64,000 bases of DNA. Source: Babylonia areolata. Lineage: Eukaryota > Mollusca > Gastropoda > Neogastropoda > Buccinidae. The position numbers and the translations under genes were made by a program. The notes beneath the pieces were generated by a model that saw nothing but the letters and a program-made list of their open reading frames with translations, had not been told where the DNA came from and did no database searches. The stretch is from NCBI RefSeq assembly GCF_041734735.1, contig NC_134910.1:11754996-11818995 (forward strand). Reading direction: 5' to 3'. Shown here piece after piece: positions 40,998 through 54,599 of this stretch (its first letter is position 1; every line of letters begins with the position of its first letter).

Positions 40998-41110
40998 TTT
41001 GGGGCTTCAATGGACGATCAATGTTCTGGTGTAGGTCCATGCCAGTTTGGGAACCCATGCCAGTTTGGGAATCGCTGTTTACAGTTTGACGTCATTGCCG
41101 TGATGATGAA
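40998..41110 (-). promoter_or_regulatory. Candidate gene 2 promoter / 5' UTR
   Basis: A perfect palindromic CRE (TGACGTCA, 41087-41094) lies about 90 bp upstream of the start codon. Between it and the ATG is a direct repeat of GCCAGTTTGGGAA (about 41041-41053 and 41059-41071), containing a TTGGC-type half site on the minus strand. No TATA box is evident. Promoter function is inferred from position and motifs only. Confidence 0.4.
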
Positions 41111-41199
41111 GGCAACAGTCGCAATGCGAATAACGTGTGTGAAGAAGGCAAGGGGCTGCAGAAATATCTCTTAAATATTTGTTGTTAATATATCAAGTA

Positions 41200-42617
41200 T
41201 TACTCTATACATAAAACGGTAAGTAAGTGTCGAAATTTAGATGCCATCGCGAAGTTATTTAGAAGTCATTACTTTTTCACAAATGGAATTTGGAGGAGAA
41301 AGCAAAAAACTAGTCTAATTGCGAATGAACACAGGAAGAGTAAATTATACTCTGGTGAAAAGACAGCTGAGAATGCTTAGAACACACACACACACACACC
41401 CACACACACACACACACAAAGTTTATTTCAAAGACGCATCAAAGTGTGAGGACAGATTCGAATTCAGTTAACTCCTACTGCGATACCACATCAACTTAAA
41501 AAAAATAAATAAATAATGATAATTTCAACTCGTCTCTTACAAATTACACTGCAGTGACAAATACAGTCAAATAAGTCAGGTTAGGCTGGGTTGGATTGTC
41601 TCAGACACTGCCACGGGAAAATACAGCACCCCTCCCAGTACAAATGGCGAAAATGAATCAACATGTAGAATGTGGCGACTCATCTTGAAGAAGAAGACAA
41701 TTATTTCTTAATTTATTCATTCTTTATTCAACGGAGTCTAAAATCACCATTCTATGTGATCATGATTTCAATACGTTCACCTGTTAAGCAGTCCTGTTAC
41801 ACACGTCAAATTTTCAGCATTTCTATGGTGAACATTAAGATAAAAAGTTTTGTTGTTTTTGTTTTTTTAAGAAAAATTAAATCTGCTTCCGAGTCACTGT
41901 ACAAGGGAGGCAATAAATGAGTTCCCTTTTCTTGAACAAAGCCTCTGTTCGTCTCATGAACAGTTTCGTCCCTTTGATCAAGTCAAGATTTTGATGACAT
42001 TTAATGAAAGAAAGAAATGGAAAAAAATAAAGAAACAAAAGAAAGTTTTATTTTTGCCTTTGTCAAAATACAATATTGTTTAACAGTCCAAGGGAAAGCA
42101 ATTATTATGTTTGTTCCCTTTCTTTGAACAAAGCCGCAGTTTCGTCCCTTTGATCACGTCTGACAGAAAGACAACACCAAACAAGACTGTCTTTATGCTT
42201 TTGCATGAATACTACGTGAGGATTTTAACTGTGACTAACTGGATAGAAAATGGAAAAGTACCACATAGTCAAGAGTAATCAAATTTCATCTACTAAATCA
42301 ATGTTTTAAAGCGAATACGTTAAATCCTTTTATTTGATTTTTTTTTTTTTTAATGTTTATAGCTCTTGTTCAATCAGATCATGTTCTGTGTCATTTGTGT
42401 GTGTGTGTGTGTGTGTAATGGCGCATTGCCTAGTTTTCTTTTGCCGCACCTGATGCAGGGATTTTCTTCATGAGCTAAGAAAACAATTCTGGTCTTATTT
42501 GTTGAAATAACTACATAGCCAAGTGTCGTTTACTTTATGGAGGTGTCGAATAATTTGTGTAGAAGAACGGACTGACTGAATAAATAAATGAATGAATAGA
42601 TAAATTAATAAATAAAC

Positions 42618-42669
<52 letters not shown>

Positions 42670-42710
42670 GCACACAACAAAAACAAAAACACGATATTCC
42701 GAAGTGGATT
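41200..42710. other. Upstream flank of gene 2
   Basis: AT-rich. Two related pieces (TTCCCTTTTCTTGAACAAAG near 41922 and TTCCCTTTCTTTGAACAAAG near 42114, both followed by GTTTCGTCCCTTTGATCA) suggest an old duplication. CA runs at 41383-41417 and 42625-42666, GT run at 42395-42415. No gene. Confidence 0.55.
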
Positions 42711-42719
42711 CGTGTTGTT

Positions 42720-43385
42720 TTCATCACCTTTTTGTCAATTGCAGCGCATCAGTTCCATCCGAAAATATCTGTCCATTGATGCAACATCTAGACATGTTTC
42801 TCTCATTCTCTCTCACCCTTACTACTGTAACTCTCTATTGTCTGGTTTGCCTGAGTCCATTCAGTCCCTTCAGCGCATACAAAACTCCGCTGCCCGTCGT
42901 CCTCAGAAAGAAAAGATCTGAGCACATCACTCCTCTTTTGCAACATCTCCACTAGCTCCCTGTCTCACACAGAATAAAGTACAAGATCAGCACTCTATGT
43001 TATAAATGTCTTCACAAATCTGCCCATTCCTATCTCTGCAACTGCCTTCACCTGTACACTCCATCTCGCCGGCTCACTACGATTGGCTTCGGATCCACTC
43101 TGTTTACGCATACCCAGATTCAAACACTCGACTGTTGGCCACCGTTCTTTCTCTGTCTCTGGACCTTGCAAATGGAATGAACTCTTTCGCTTCGTCAGGT
43201 CTCCACACTCAGCTCTTTCAAGTCTGGCCTTAAAACCCACCTCCTCCCTTCCCTACCCCTTCCTTGTCTTCAGTTTCTTCAGTTTTAGAGTTATGCATGC
43301 GTGTGAATGACTGGTGCGAAAGAAAGCGCTTTGATTTGTGTCTGCACAAGATTCAGCGCTAAATAAATGCTATTACTTTGTTTTA
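42720..43385 (+). mobile_element. LINE 3' fragment, CR1/L2-like non-LTR retrotransposon
   Basis: Translated pieces show the C-terminal region of a reverse-transcriptase ORF: YCNSLLSGLPESIQSLQRIQ, NSAARRPQ, then EHITPLLQHLH and YKISTLCYKCLHKSAHSYLC, a signature familiar from CR1/L2/Rex1-group elements. It changes frame at about 42890 and has a stop directly after LLQHLH and others beyond, so it is dead and 5'-truncated. The 3' end (AAGCGCTTTGATTTGTGTC, then GCGCTAAATAAATGC) is typical of such tails. Confidence 0.85.
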
Positions 43386-43818
43386 TTTTTATTTTATTTT
43401 ATTTTTCTTTCTCATATATCAGCTGCTTTACAACCTGATATGCAATGCAGATGAGGATCGAGGACTCTGACATTCCTGTGACATTTTCGGGTTTTTTTTG
43501 TTGTTTTTTGTGTGTGTGTATGTGTTGTTGTTTTTGTTTTTTGTTGTTTTTTTGTTTTGCAAAAAGAAAAAGAAAAGAAGCAAATACAAGAATAAATAAA
43601 GAGAGAGAATAGAGAATACGAATGATTTATTCAGCAAAGGCCTTTCTTTACCCCCCGTGAAGAAGGGGTGTGCACAGACTTCTTTTTTCTTCCCAAAACA
43701 TATCATGTCAGTACGGTTTCTCTTTCTTGAAACCCTTCATACAAATAAAGGCACAGACTGGATTTTGGACAGTATCAGCATTTGTGTAAAGAGAGAGAGA
43801 GAGAGAGAGATACAGGTG
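43386..43818. other. Intergenic DNA after the LINE fragment
   Basis: T-rich tail region, then AT-rich DNA and a GA run at about 43791-43810. No exon recognised. Confidence 0.55.
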
Positions 43819-43932
43819 AACAGTTCAGTTCAGTTTAGTTACTCAAGGAGGCGTCACAGTGTTCGGACAAACCCATATATGCTACACCACATCTGGTAAG
43901 TCAGGCCAACGCGCTTATTCAGACCTTGGAAA
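43819..43932 (-). mobile_element. Family B SINE 3' module, inverted
   Basis: It runs from the complement of the GAACT-type tail through CTCAAGGAGGCGTCAC to the GCGCTTATTCAGACC region. Confidence 0.8.
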
Positions 43933-43943
43933 GGGTGTGTTGT

Positions 43944-43992
43944 GGGGGGGGGGGGGGGGGGGGGGGGCGTGGGGGGGGGGGGAGGGGGGTTG
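43944..43992. repeat. Poly-G tract
   Basis: About 45 bases almost entirely G, with a few interruptions. G-quadruplex-capable and also a likely sequencing trouble spot. Confidence 0.9.
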
Positions 43993-44147
43993 AAGAGGAC
44001 AAGTGGGAAGGGAGGTTTTGAGTCCGGGCATTAGGCAAAACAACTCCCCGCCTTTATGCTGGAAACGTTTTGTTGAAGAGGGTGAGTTGCAGCATCAGGC
44101 CAATCTTTTTTTTTTTTCTTTTTCCAGTTTTCACCTGTACCCTTTTA

Positions 44148-44657
44148 TTGACTCACTTGTGTAAACAAAGTGAGTCTATGTTTTAACCCGGTGTTCGGTT
44201 GTCTGTGTGTGTGTGTGTGTGTGTCCGTGGTAAATTTTAACATTGACATTTTCTCTGCAAATACTTGGTCAGTTGACACCAAATTAGGCATAAAAATAGG
44301 AAAAATGCAGTTCTTTCCAGTCATCTTGTTTAAAACAATATTGTACCTCTGGGATGGGCACAAAAAAAAAAAAAAAAAAAAAAGAAGCCTAATTATATGC
44401 AAACTGCATTTACTGTTATATTTATATTTTTTGTATTCTCTAAACTTGGCACTTTGACCTCTTATTCTGACACAACAAGAGGAGTCATTATTATCATTTT
44501 TTGTTCAAACAGGAACTTCTTTTGCTAAGCATGGAATTTTTATTTATTTTGCAAACGTTTTGGTGCAGATAGTAAAAAAGGGAAATTACTCTGTAATTAA
44601 TGCTGGGGGACTTAATTTATCACAAGTGAGTCTTGAAGGCCTTGCCTCTCTTGTTAT
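44148..44657 (+). mobile_element. Helentron-like non-autonomous element, single-unit form
   Basis: It matches the body of 35652-36725 almost base for base, with one leading unit and a shorter GT tract. It has the same GACTCACTTGTG start and CACAAGTGAGTC near the end. Confidence 0.75.
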
Positions 44658-45540
44658 TCTTATTATTGATGTTTTATTATTGCCTTTCTCTCTCTGTGAG
44701 TATTAGACAGACAGAGGTGAGTGCATTAGCTCTGTGGTGGTCTTGATATTGTGTTTTATAATTTTTATGTAGAAGGTATTTGTGTGCGTGTATATTAGTG
44801 TGTGTGTGCGTGTGTGTGCGTGAGGGTGGGGAGCGAGAGAGTATGCGTGAGCTGCCATTGTTGTTGTTTGTTTTTTTTATTTGTAGATGTAGAATGATGA
44901 TTGGATGTCATTTTAATATCCATTGCACATACAAAATTCTGCTATTTGAAGCTAATGCAGTCTCCAAGTCATGAAGTCTTAAGCTGTGTGTCTTGGGTTG
45001 AGATAAGGTGTGAAGTGGTGTCTGGCATATATTATGACCAACCTCACACCACGTCAGTGGTACTGACATTCATGAAAAAATATTGAGAGGGACGGGGGCC
45101 AGTTTAGGCAAAAAACCCAAATCACTCCAAGACCCATGTTATAATAGCCATGTAATATCATATATAATATAAGCCATGTAATATTATATATATATTTATA
45201 TATATATATATATATATATATAAGATAGATATATAATTATGATTATTCATAGGATTATAATTATTTATGAAACGATATGAAGAATCAGAACTGACAGTAA
45301 AACCATAAAAAAACCCAAACCTCTCTCTGTGAAGGCGCTTTCTGGATTCAGAAACAGAACTGAGTAAAACTGTATACAATTTTTTTTGTTAATACATTTT
45401 TTTTCTGTTAGGAAACAGTGCAACTGTTGTGAATAGTATTTTATATTTGTCACCCGATACAAATGCCTGGATGTGTGTGTGTTCTCTCTGGTGCAGGCAG
45501 GCTACAAATGGTCTCTCAGCACGAAACAAAACTAGACTTG
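44658..45540. other. Intergenic DNA between Helentron-like copy and SINE
   Basis: AT-rich sequence with GT patches and a TA run at about 45187-45222. Nothing coding seen. Confidence 0.6.
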
Positions 45541-45558
45541 GCTCAGGCAAAATGTCTT

Positions 45559-45922
45559 GACGGGCGCAATAGCCGAGTGGTTAAAGCGTTGGACTTTCAA
45601 TCTGAGGGTCCCGGGTTCGAATCACGGTGACGGCGCCTGGTGGGTAAAGGGTGGAGATTATTACGATCTCCCAGGTCAACATATGTGCAGACCTGCTAGT
45701 GCCTGAACCCCCTTCGTGTGTATATGCAAGCAGAAGATCAAATACACACGTTAAAGATCCTGTAATCCATGTCAGCGTTCGGTGGGTTATGGAAACAAGA
45801 ACATACCCAGCATGCACACCCCCGAAAACGGAGTATGGCTGCCTACATGGCGGGGTAAAAACGGTCATACACGTAAAAGCCCACTCGTGTGCATACGAGT
45901 GAACGCAGAAGAAGAAGAAGAA
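45559..45922 (+). mobile_element. SINE family A, full length, young-looking
   Basis: Perfect duplication GGCAAAATGTCT at 45546-45557 and 45923-45934. It is nearly identical to the copy at 3426-3792. Confidence 0.95.
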
Positions 45923-46317
45923 GGCAAAATGTCTGCAGTTGACAGGAGAGGAGTCGTTTATTCCTCTGTAATAAAGACAGTTTATTCTACACAGGGATCG
46001 AGGCACTGTGACAGAACCAGTTTAGGTGCTGGACTTCTGATCCAATGTTCACCAGTGAACAGAGTTCAAGCCCCCCCCCCTCCCCCCCATCCCCCCCCCT
46101 CTCCCTTCCCTCCCATGTGGAAAGAAATGATTGAGCTCCATACTGCAATACCGAACCCTGGACAGAGTGAATGTGAATTTACTGTCCGTAATGGCTGTTA
46201 GTGGCGATACAACCTTTCTAACTTGAACCAAGACAACCAGCATTCGCACCCACTGGCAATCGATGCTGATTTAACTCACGTGAATAATAATGCACGTTAC
46301 TTTGTTGGACACTGGCG

Positions 46318-46550
46318 TTGTTCCGCTCAGAGTTCAGCCATGGTCTCAGAGTGGCTTTTTCTTTCAGAATTTTACTTGGGGACAGCTCTCTCGCTGCCAT
46401 GAGATTCGTAATTGATTGTTCCAAGGGCGGGTGGAGACCGTGCTTCTCTGGGTCCTCCCCAGCACCTACGGGTGTTTCTCTTTCTTCCTCTTTCAGAATT
46501 TTACTTGGGGACAACTCTCTCGCTGCCATGAGATTCGTAATGTGAGCTCA
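46318..46550 (+). repeat. Degenerate SINE-like module present twice
   Basis: CAGAATTTTACTTGGGGACA to GAGATTCGTAAT occurs at about 46366-46412 and 46494-46541. It resembles the middle of SINE B and C (CCAGAGGACAACACTCTCG, then TTGCCATGGG). The spacer includes GGAGACCGTGCTTC. Probably two old SINE bodies or a tandem duplication of one. Confidence 0.5.
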
Positions 46551-46559
46551 GAGTGTGAA

Positions 46560-46707
46560 TCTTGGGTGTCTGCCGAGTTTTCACATTTTCGTTTTGTTTT
46601 TACAATCTGCTAAAATGTTGCACTGGAAGCGTAAAGCACCATGATATGCAATTTCCATACTGTTTAATCTATCAAACCAATTCATCATATGTGTGTCGGG
46701 AGACACT

Positions 46708-46767
<60 letters not shown>

Positions 46768-47994
46768 AAAAACATAAAAGAAAAAGCAAGGCAAAGCAAG
46801 ACACGAGAGAGAGAGAGAGAGGCCAAGACAAACTGGACATCAAAACCACTTCTTTTTTTTATTATTTTTTTTTACATTTTTATTTATAATAGGAACAGAC
46901 AAGAAGACACAGCACGCTCCTCTATGCCTGAGTTATCTTCCCTTTATAGGTAAGGGCAGTGAATTCCACCATCGTGGGATACATGACGCAGATCCCCACC
47001 CCCTCCCCAACCAATCCCAACCCCCCACCCCAACCCCCTTTCACACTAAAAAAAAAAAAAAAGAAAAAAAAAAGAAACCATCAACAACAATGAAGTGATT
47101 CTTTTTTGAACCTGCAAGAGAAAAACATGACTTGAAATCAAAAGAATAAGACGACGAAAAAAAAGAAAAAGAAAAAAAAAAGACTGGTATGCTCAACTTG
47201 GTCACAAAAATAAAAATTGATCGCAAATTTTGTCTCTCTTTCAGAAAAAAATCTGATGATTAGTCAAGGGTTGAGTGGAGGTGGGTGGGGGGTAGGGGTT
47301 CCAACTGAAATGAGTGCATGGGGGGGGGGGGGGGGGGGGGAGAATGGAGAGGGGATGGGTGGGGGTGGAGGGGGAGGGGAATGGACATAGGTCACAGGCC
47401 TTATCTGCTGACCTTTATGGGTTGTGCAAAGGTCAAATCACCCCACCCCCACACCCCCAACATCCCCCTGTTCCTTTAAATTATGCTTACAGTAGGGGAG
47501 GGTAGGGGAGGTACAGGGAGGGTGCTGGGGAGGGGTGGGGGGTGGGGGGGGACAGGGGCCAAGAAAGAGGGCAACCCTTGTACACATTTGACAGAACAAG
47601 TTAACTCCCCTTTTCCCCAGTTTCTCCATTCTATCAATATGAAACTTCAACTGCAATTCTGGTCACAAACCAACTACTCTAAAATAGAAAACTTTTTTTT
47701 TTCTTTCTCTCTACAAAGAAAAAATATCTTTAAAAAAAAAAGTCCCTTGGAAAACTTTGCTGAAGACTTAATGTTGTTGAAATGTCCTCTTTTCATGGGT
47801 TGGAACTTTCAGAAGCTCTTGAACTCTTATTCATTCATTTATTTTCTATTCGTTAATTCATGTTCATTAGAAACTTAAACAAAACAACTGAGCTGTCTGA
47901 CCTATTACAAACAAATAAAGCAGTTTGAATACTGTGGGCAAATTTTCTCCCCACCCCTTTACTCAAAGAATAATTTTTTTAAAATAAATAAATG

Positions 47995-48043
<49 letters not shown>

Positions 48044-51000
48044 CAGACATAAAAACCTAAACCAAGGATTGACATCCCTTCCTTTATTTCCAACGGTCTC
48101 TCCCCACCCCCACCCCCACCCTTTCACTACCACTTCTTCTCAGCTCTCCCCCCCCCCCCCACTCCCCCCCAAACTCCACATCATCCCACTTTTTTTGTTT
48201 TTTGAAACAACAACATGAACCAACTTTTTCTACACACACGACCAAGTCTAGTCAGACAGTGTTTACAAACAAGGGGGGGGTAACCAGATGGGGTTTGGAG
48301 GAGGGGTGGCTGTGGGGAGTAGTAGATGGGGGTGGTGGTGGTGGTGGTGGTGGTGGTGGTGGTGGTGGACATGGTCATAAATTAGTCACATGGGGTAGAA
48401 AGGAGACAGGAAGGAAATAAGAGGGAGAAGGGGGGGGGGGGGGTGTGGGTATGGGGGCAAAAAGGTCATTCACAGTGATTCATACAACCAACCAAGATGA
48501 GTTTCTCTCCACAAACATCAATTTCCACAGATTTGGGAGAGCGGGGAGGTAACAGGGAGCAACAGGGGGGGTGGGAGTGGGGGATTGTAAGGGAAAAAGT
48601 GTGTGTGGGGAAGGGAGGAAGAGGTGGGTGGGTAGGGGGAGAGGGGTGGGGGTGGGGCCTTCCATCTGCTAAAACCATTGTCACACATACTCTCCTCAAC
48701 TTTCTTGCCAAAAATTAAAAGATGCATTTGTTTTTCTTTCCTTGGGAAAAAAAAAAAAAAGAAGAAAAAAGAAGTATCCATTCACATGTATCAAGTGTTT
48801 GTTACCATTGCCGCTTCAGATACATGCAAATAATAAAGAATAGGGAGAATCAAAATAATAATAATAATGCCAATACTAATATATATATATATATATATTT
48901 AAAAGGGTTGGGGGAGGAAAGCAAGAAAAATCTAAAACTGGGGAAATGAAAAATTCCCTTGTGTAATTACACATCACAAGTATACTTTCTTGAGAGAGAG
49001 AGAGAGAGAGGGAGGAAGGGGGGAAAGGGGGGGGGGGATGGAGGAGAGAGAAAAGAGAGACACGGGCTGGAAACGAAGTGTTTTCCAAACCTGTCATTAA
49101 TCTCTCTTTCCCACAAGCCCACCTACCCACCCACCCACTCACCAAACTGTGCCGAAAGATTATTCTCCTCCAACAGAATGTGGAAAACAGCTGTTTTTTT
49201 TGATCTGCCATCACTCCAAAAAAGCAACAAAAAAAAAAAAAAAGAAAAAAAAAAAAAAAAAGTTATATAAAAAACAACAACACCAAAACAAAAACACCTG
49301 ATTAAACTAGATTGTGCTGAAAGATGATTTCCTCTCAAACAGAATCTGGTCTCCAATGCATAGATCTAATAATATCTGAAATCAAATAGCTCAGCTTCAA
49401 AAATCTTTTCTATTTTTTTTTTTAATATAATTTTATTTCCATTAGGGTAAGATACACTGTGTGGAGTGTTGGTGGTTGGGGAGGTGGGGGGGTAGGGGTG
49501 GTAGTGGAGTACTGGGGGGAGGGGGAGGGGGGGGAGTAAAAGACTTGTCATTCTGTACCATACACTATTTCACTATCATAAAGATCTATCAGAAAAAAAC
49601 TACCCCCACTTTCCCCCCCTGACCGCTCCCCCCCAAAAACACCACTCATGTCAAAAAAAAAAAAAGAAAAAAAAAAAGAGAACCTGAGAAACCAACCAAC
49701 CATGAAAAAAAACAACCCAAAAAACAAACAAAAAAAACCCAAACCGACCAAAAACAAAACTAAAGGGGGGTAGGTAAAAAACAGAAACCTTGCTTGATGA
49801 CTAAACGAGAGGTATTTTTGTTGATTTTTGAGAGTTGTACTTGTCCTGAGGTTTGAGGTATTTCACACCAAACACACCACAACCAACTGCGCGCACACAC
49901 ACACACACACTACCACACACACACATTACCACTAAAAAACAAAGAGAAAAAAAAAGGAGATGAACTTCATGACCATCTATACAGTTAATATAAAAGAAAC
50001 ACAGTGAATTTTTTTTCTTCAGAAGATAACTTAACAAATGATGACAAAAGCAGTCCCAAACATAAAAAAAAACAAAAACAACAACAAAAAAAACAACAAC
50101 AACAACACACACATCAATTTTTAACAAAAACACCTCAACCCTTCAATAAGCATTATAAGACAAAATACAGTTCAAGTGATTAACAACTAAATAGTAACCT
50201 AAACAAAATATTTCAAAACCAATTAAAAAATACAAGAACAAAAAAATCCCAAAAAACTAACAACAAAAAACAGCAAAAAAAAAAACAAACAAAAAAAGAA
50301 AAACCCAAACAAACAAAAAACCCAAAACAAGAAAGAAAAAAAAAAGCAACAACAAAAAACCCCAACAACAACAAAACAATCCACTCTACACCTGTGGTGA
50401 GAAAGTCGAATTCTGATGCACCAGGAAAAAAAAAAAAAAAAAAAAAGAAAAGAAAAAGAAATGGAGCCATCCCCTCAACCAGAATGCACATGTAGAACCT
50501 CACAGATTCCATCACACAATAACACACATGTTCGAATTTAATGGAGACAGAAATAAGAGAGAGTGAAAAAAGATGAAAGAAAAAAAAAACTGATTAAAAA
50601 AAAAAAAAAAAAAAAATTTTAAAGGAAAAAAAACAAATTAAAAACAACAGTCATCCATAATAATAATAAAGGTTGATTGGTGGGAGTGGTGAACTGGGAG
50701 AAAGCTTCACCACCAAAACAACAATTCCTGACCCATCATCGCCCCCCACCCCCCCCTCCAAAATCTGGTTTTCCCCCACCTTCCTCAATCCTGGCCCCCC
50801 CACCCCCAATCCCTTGCTTCCACCCTTCCCTCTCTCACCCTCTCCCTAACCATAAAAAACAAAAACAAAACAAAAAGAGAAGAAAAAAACACCCAAAAAA
50901 CAAGAACAAGTCTTGGGCTGCATGCTCGAGCAGCCTAGAGGGGTGGGTGGGTGGGTGGGTGTGCAGGACCACATAACCAACCAACTCCCCTGCCCCGCCC

Positions 51001-54000
51001 TCCTGCACACACACACACACACCCCCCACCCTACCTCTACAGCGGCTGCACTAGCATCCCTGAGATATCGTGTCACCGGGTTCGCTACTGTTTTCTGTCC
51101 CAATATCTCAGGTCCTTTACCCACCAGCCGTGCCCTCGTCTTCCTCCTTGTCTTCCTCCGTCTCTTTCTCTCTCTCTCTCTCCCTCCCCACCCCCCTTTT
51201 CTTTCTCCCATTTCCCCTTACACCCCCCCCCCCCCGCCCCCTCCATACAACCTTCCAACCACTTGACACACACACAGATGTTCATACACACATGCACATA
51301 CATGTAGGGTGACATGGCCAACAAAGAAACTTGTTTCATATCCTCAACAAAAAAACAAAACGAAAAAAAAAAAAAATTGACCATAACTGGAAGAGGAGAG
51401 GAAAAAAGTGGGGTGGTGGGGTGGGGGGTGGGGGGTAGGTACGTGTGTCTTGTGTGACAATGATGGAGGTACAGAAACTGAAAAAAAGAGGTAGCAAATG
51501 CAGACACTACAGGTACATTGTGTCTTTGACATCCCTTTCCATACCTCTCCTCACCATCGTCGTCGTCATCATCCTCAGATCTAGAGACTCAGGCATGCAA
51601 AAATATTATATATATAATATATATATATATATAGATATAGAGTACATGTACAACGAATCAGCATATCTCCAGTACTAACAATTAAAAGAAAAAAACAACA
51701 ACAAACAAACAAACAACACACACAATCATTAGCACGCACAAGACCTGAATCGATACAGCCTGGATACATGTGAAAAAAGTTAACTACACAACAGCAATTC
51801 CCACCCCCAACCCCTACCCCACCCTCCTCACACACACAACCCCAACTCCCCCCCCCCCCTCCCCCCCGATCAATCATTCTGCTGCTGTGAACATAAAAAC
51901 AAAACAAATCGAGATACATGGTGCCATCATCAACCCCCCAGTGACCATTCTCCATACCTCTCCCCTAACCCTTGCTCCACAGTCTGCATGTGGCCTGGGG
52001 TGAAGCCTTGAAGACAGTTTGGGGTGAAGGTGTAGGAGAGGGTGGGGAGGGGGGGGGGGGCAGGGGTGGTGCTGGTTCAGATCTCTTTAAAAGGAGAAAG
52101 GATGTTGTTGTTGTTGCTGCAACTTTAAGACCGAAGAGAACCAGACTTCCTTCAGAACAACCAGCCAATCAACCATCAGAACAAAGATTCGTGTGGACCA
52201 CCTGCAAAACTCTTCCCAGCAAAACCCATAGCACCCGAGTTCGGGTTGCTGCTTCGTCTCGACAAGCTTCTCTTCTTCAACCAGTCCTGTGCCCGGCTGG
52301 CTGGTCCCCTGACCCTCAGTACGGATGGACCTCATCCCATGTGCCAGCCACAAGGACCACGTTCCTATCCACGAACACCAACCACACCAGTCCTGACACA
52401 ACTGACCGGGATTCCCTTTCGGCCCCTCACACCACACCACACCCCACCACACCCCACCATCACCAACTCCCTTCCGTCTCTTCCTCCACATCACATCCCC
52501 CATTCTCTCTCTCTCTCCTGCAAGTGCTTCAAACTCTTCCCCCCAAAACCCTCCCAACCACCTACCCTCAGAGAAGAATGGTCGGATCTCTTCCCACAGA
52601 CCTGCCCACAACCACAGACCAGCCAGCACCCTCCACCCCATCACCACCGTCAGGAGGAAGATCAGAAGGGTAATGACCCAGTAATCAATGCAAAAAAACA
52701 AATCATGCACTGTTCTGTGATAACAGCTGTGCCACAGGAAAGAAAAAAAAAAAAGAAGAAGAAGAAGAAAAAAAAAAAGAGATTTAGCTGTCTTTAAGTT
52801 GATTCATCAACAACATCATCATCATCATCGTCATCATCAACACGTGGAACATTACGTCAGTGACGAAGATGCACAACACAAACTGACAGGAAAAAACCAT
52901 GTGGAAGAATACAGTCCAGGGGGGAGAACAAGAAGAAGACAAAAAAAAAAAGAAAAAGAAAAGAAAAACAAACATTACCATGGTGATTAATTAATTATAT
53001 GCACATACAGGTGGCACCACGTTTGCGCCTGAGGTAGTTTGACATGTAGTGGGGTCAAGGTCCTGCCTTCACCTTCATGGAGTCCAAGGTCACAAGCAGT
53101 CACCCTTGACCTCACACCCGTGGCAAAAAAAAAAAGAAAAAGAAAAAAAAAAGGAGTGTGGAGAGAAATGAAGACGCAGAAGAAAAAGAAGAAGAAAGCA
53201 GGAAAAAGAAGAGAGGACCCATTATTTATTACAAACATACATGTACAATTAACATGCATATTTCAACACTTCTACAGAACCAGACAGACACACCATGAAA
53301 CAAACAAACAACAACACAACAACAAAAAAAACAACCACCATGAAACCGTCTATCTAGATGCGGTCAGATAGTACCCACGATGCCCAACACATCCACAGGT
53401 AAAACAACAGCCTCCTCGCAGTTCATTATCTGGGGGGGGGAACCAACAACGCCTGTTGCTCTGGACAGACCGATCGACCCCGACAATATTTCGAACCCCA
53501 CCTCCCGAACCAGCCCCTCCAAAAACACAAGCGCCAATTCATTTTCTTTATAAACCACAAAAACAAAAAAAAGAGAGCAATAAACAACCAACTCTCCAAC
53601 CCTTGTTCGTTTCCCATAAGGATACGAAGAAAGAAGAAGAAAAAAAGAGGAAGGACACAAGGCGAAAGAGCTGCGGAAGAACAGATTACTGTGTAAAGAA
53701 AAAAGGAAGGAAAAGAAAAGAGAAAAAAAACAACAACAAAAAAACCCCATGAAAGTTGTGATATATACTCACACACACACACGCACACAATGCTCCTGTG
53801 TAGAGTTAAGTACTTTAACACTCTTTTTTAAAATTTTTTTTTTTAAGGTCTATTTTTTGGGGGGTGGGGGAGGGGAAGGGGGTGCTGCATGCTGCTGCTG
53901 CTGCTGCCTAATACCCTCCTTATGCTTAGAGGAGAAGTCATTTCTGTTCAACGTCTGTACAGGGTAGGGTGAGAGGGAGGATATATATAATATATATATA

Positions 54001-54360
54001 TCATGCATGTGTGTGCATGAATGTGTGTGCGTGTGCGAGTTGAGTGAGATGTGGGTGGGGGAGTACTGGAAACTAAGCAAGAAACAAAGACCTGCTTTGA
54101 TTTGTAAATTGCAGAGGATAGGGTGGGTACCAGGAGTGAAGGGGGTGCGGGGGGGGGGGGGGGGGGGAGGGGGAAGGGGGGGGGGGGGGTCTTAAAGACA
54201 GCTTGGGGACCATCGGGTGAGGGTGAGTCGATGCTAGAGGGAAAGGAATACGAAGAGCTGGTGGGTTTGGGGGTGCACTGCAATGATACAGAACTTTCCT
54301 TTTCTCCCCGACCCACAAACAGTTAACTCTATCCCCCCCCACCCCCCCCCACCCCCTTCC
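46560..54360. other. Gene-free, A-rich and SINE-poor region, first part
   Basis: It contains CA/GA runs (46708-46766), G-runs (47320-47341), a TA run (48000-48038), a GGT run (48330-48368), GA runs (48993-49010), numerous A-runs and AAC-type repeats on the plus strand, and poly-C tracts. Long ORFs here are proline- or lysine-rich frames of these tracts. It may be the 3' UTR of a minus-strand gene to the right. Confidence 0.55.
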
Positions 54361-54367
54361 CAAAACC

Positions 54368-54599
54368 TTAACACACTCAGTACGGCCTGTCCTCTCTTCT
54401 CCTCTACACGGACCCCTCGGATGTCCAGTGGGTGTCTGAATGACCAAACCTTTAGCTTCCGTCATCAGAATTGTGGTATTCTTTGTCAACATTCACGTCT
54501 TCAGTAGAAGAGCCTTCCGCTTGCAATATTTTGATGATGGTAATTGGGGTGAAACGCTGTTAACGTCGTCTCTTTCGCCGTTTGTATGGAAAGAGTTAA
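54368..54599 (+). mobile_element. TTAA-flanked MITE, family T1
   Basis: Third copy, highly similar to the first, with TTAACACACTCAGTACGG at one end and TATGGAAAGAGTTAA at the other. Confidence 0.85.

Noticed and set aside
51972-52797. Pro/Thr/Ser-rich ORFs on both strands
   Set aside because: Low-complexity C-rich DNA; overlapping frames on both strands are equally open, and there is no exon-like boundary.
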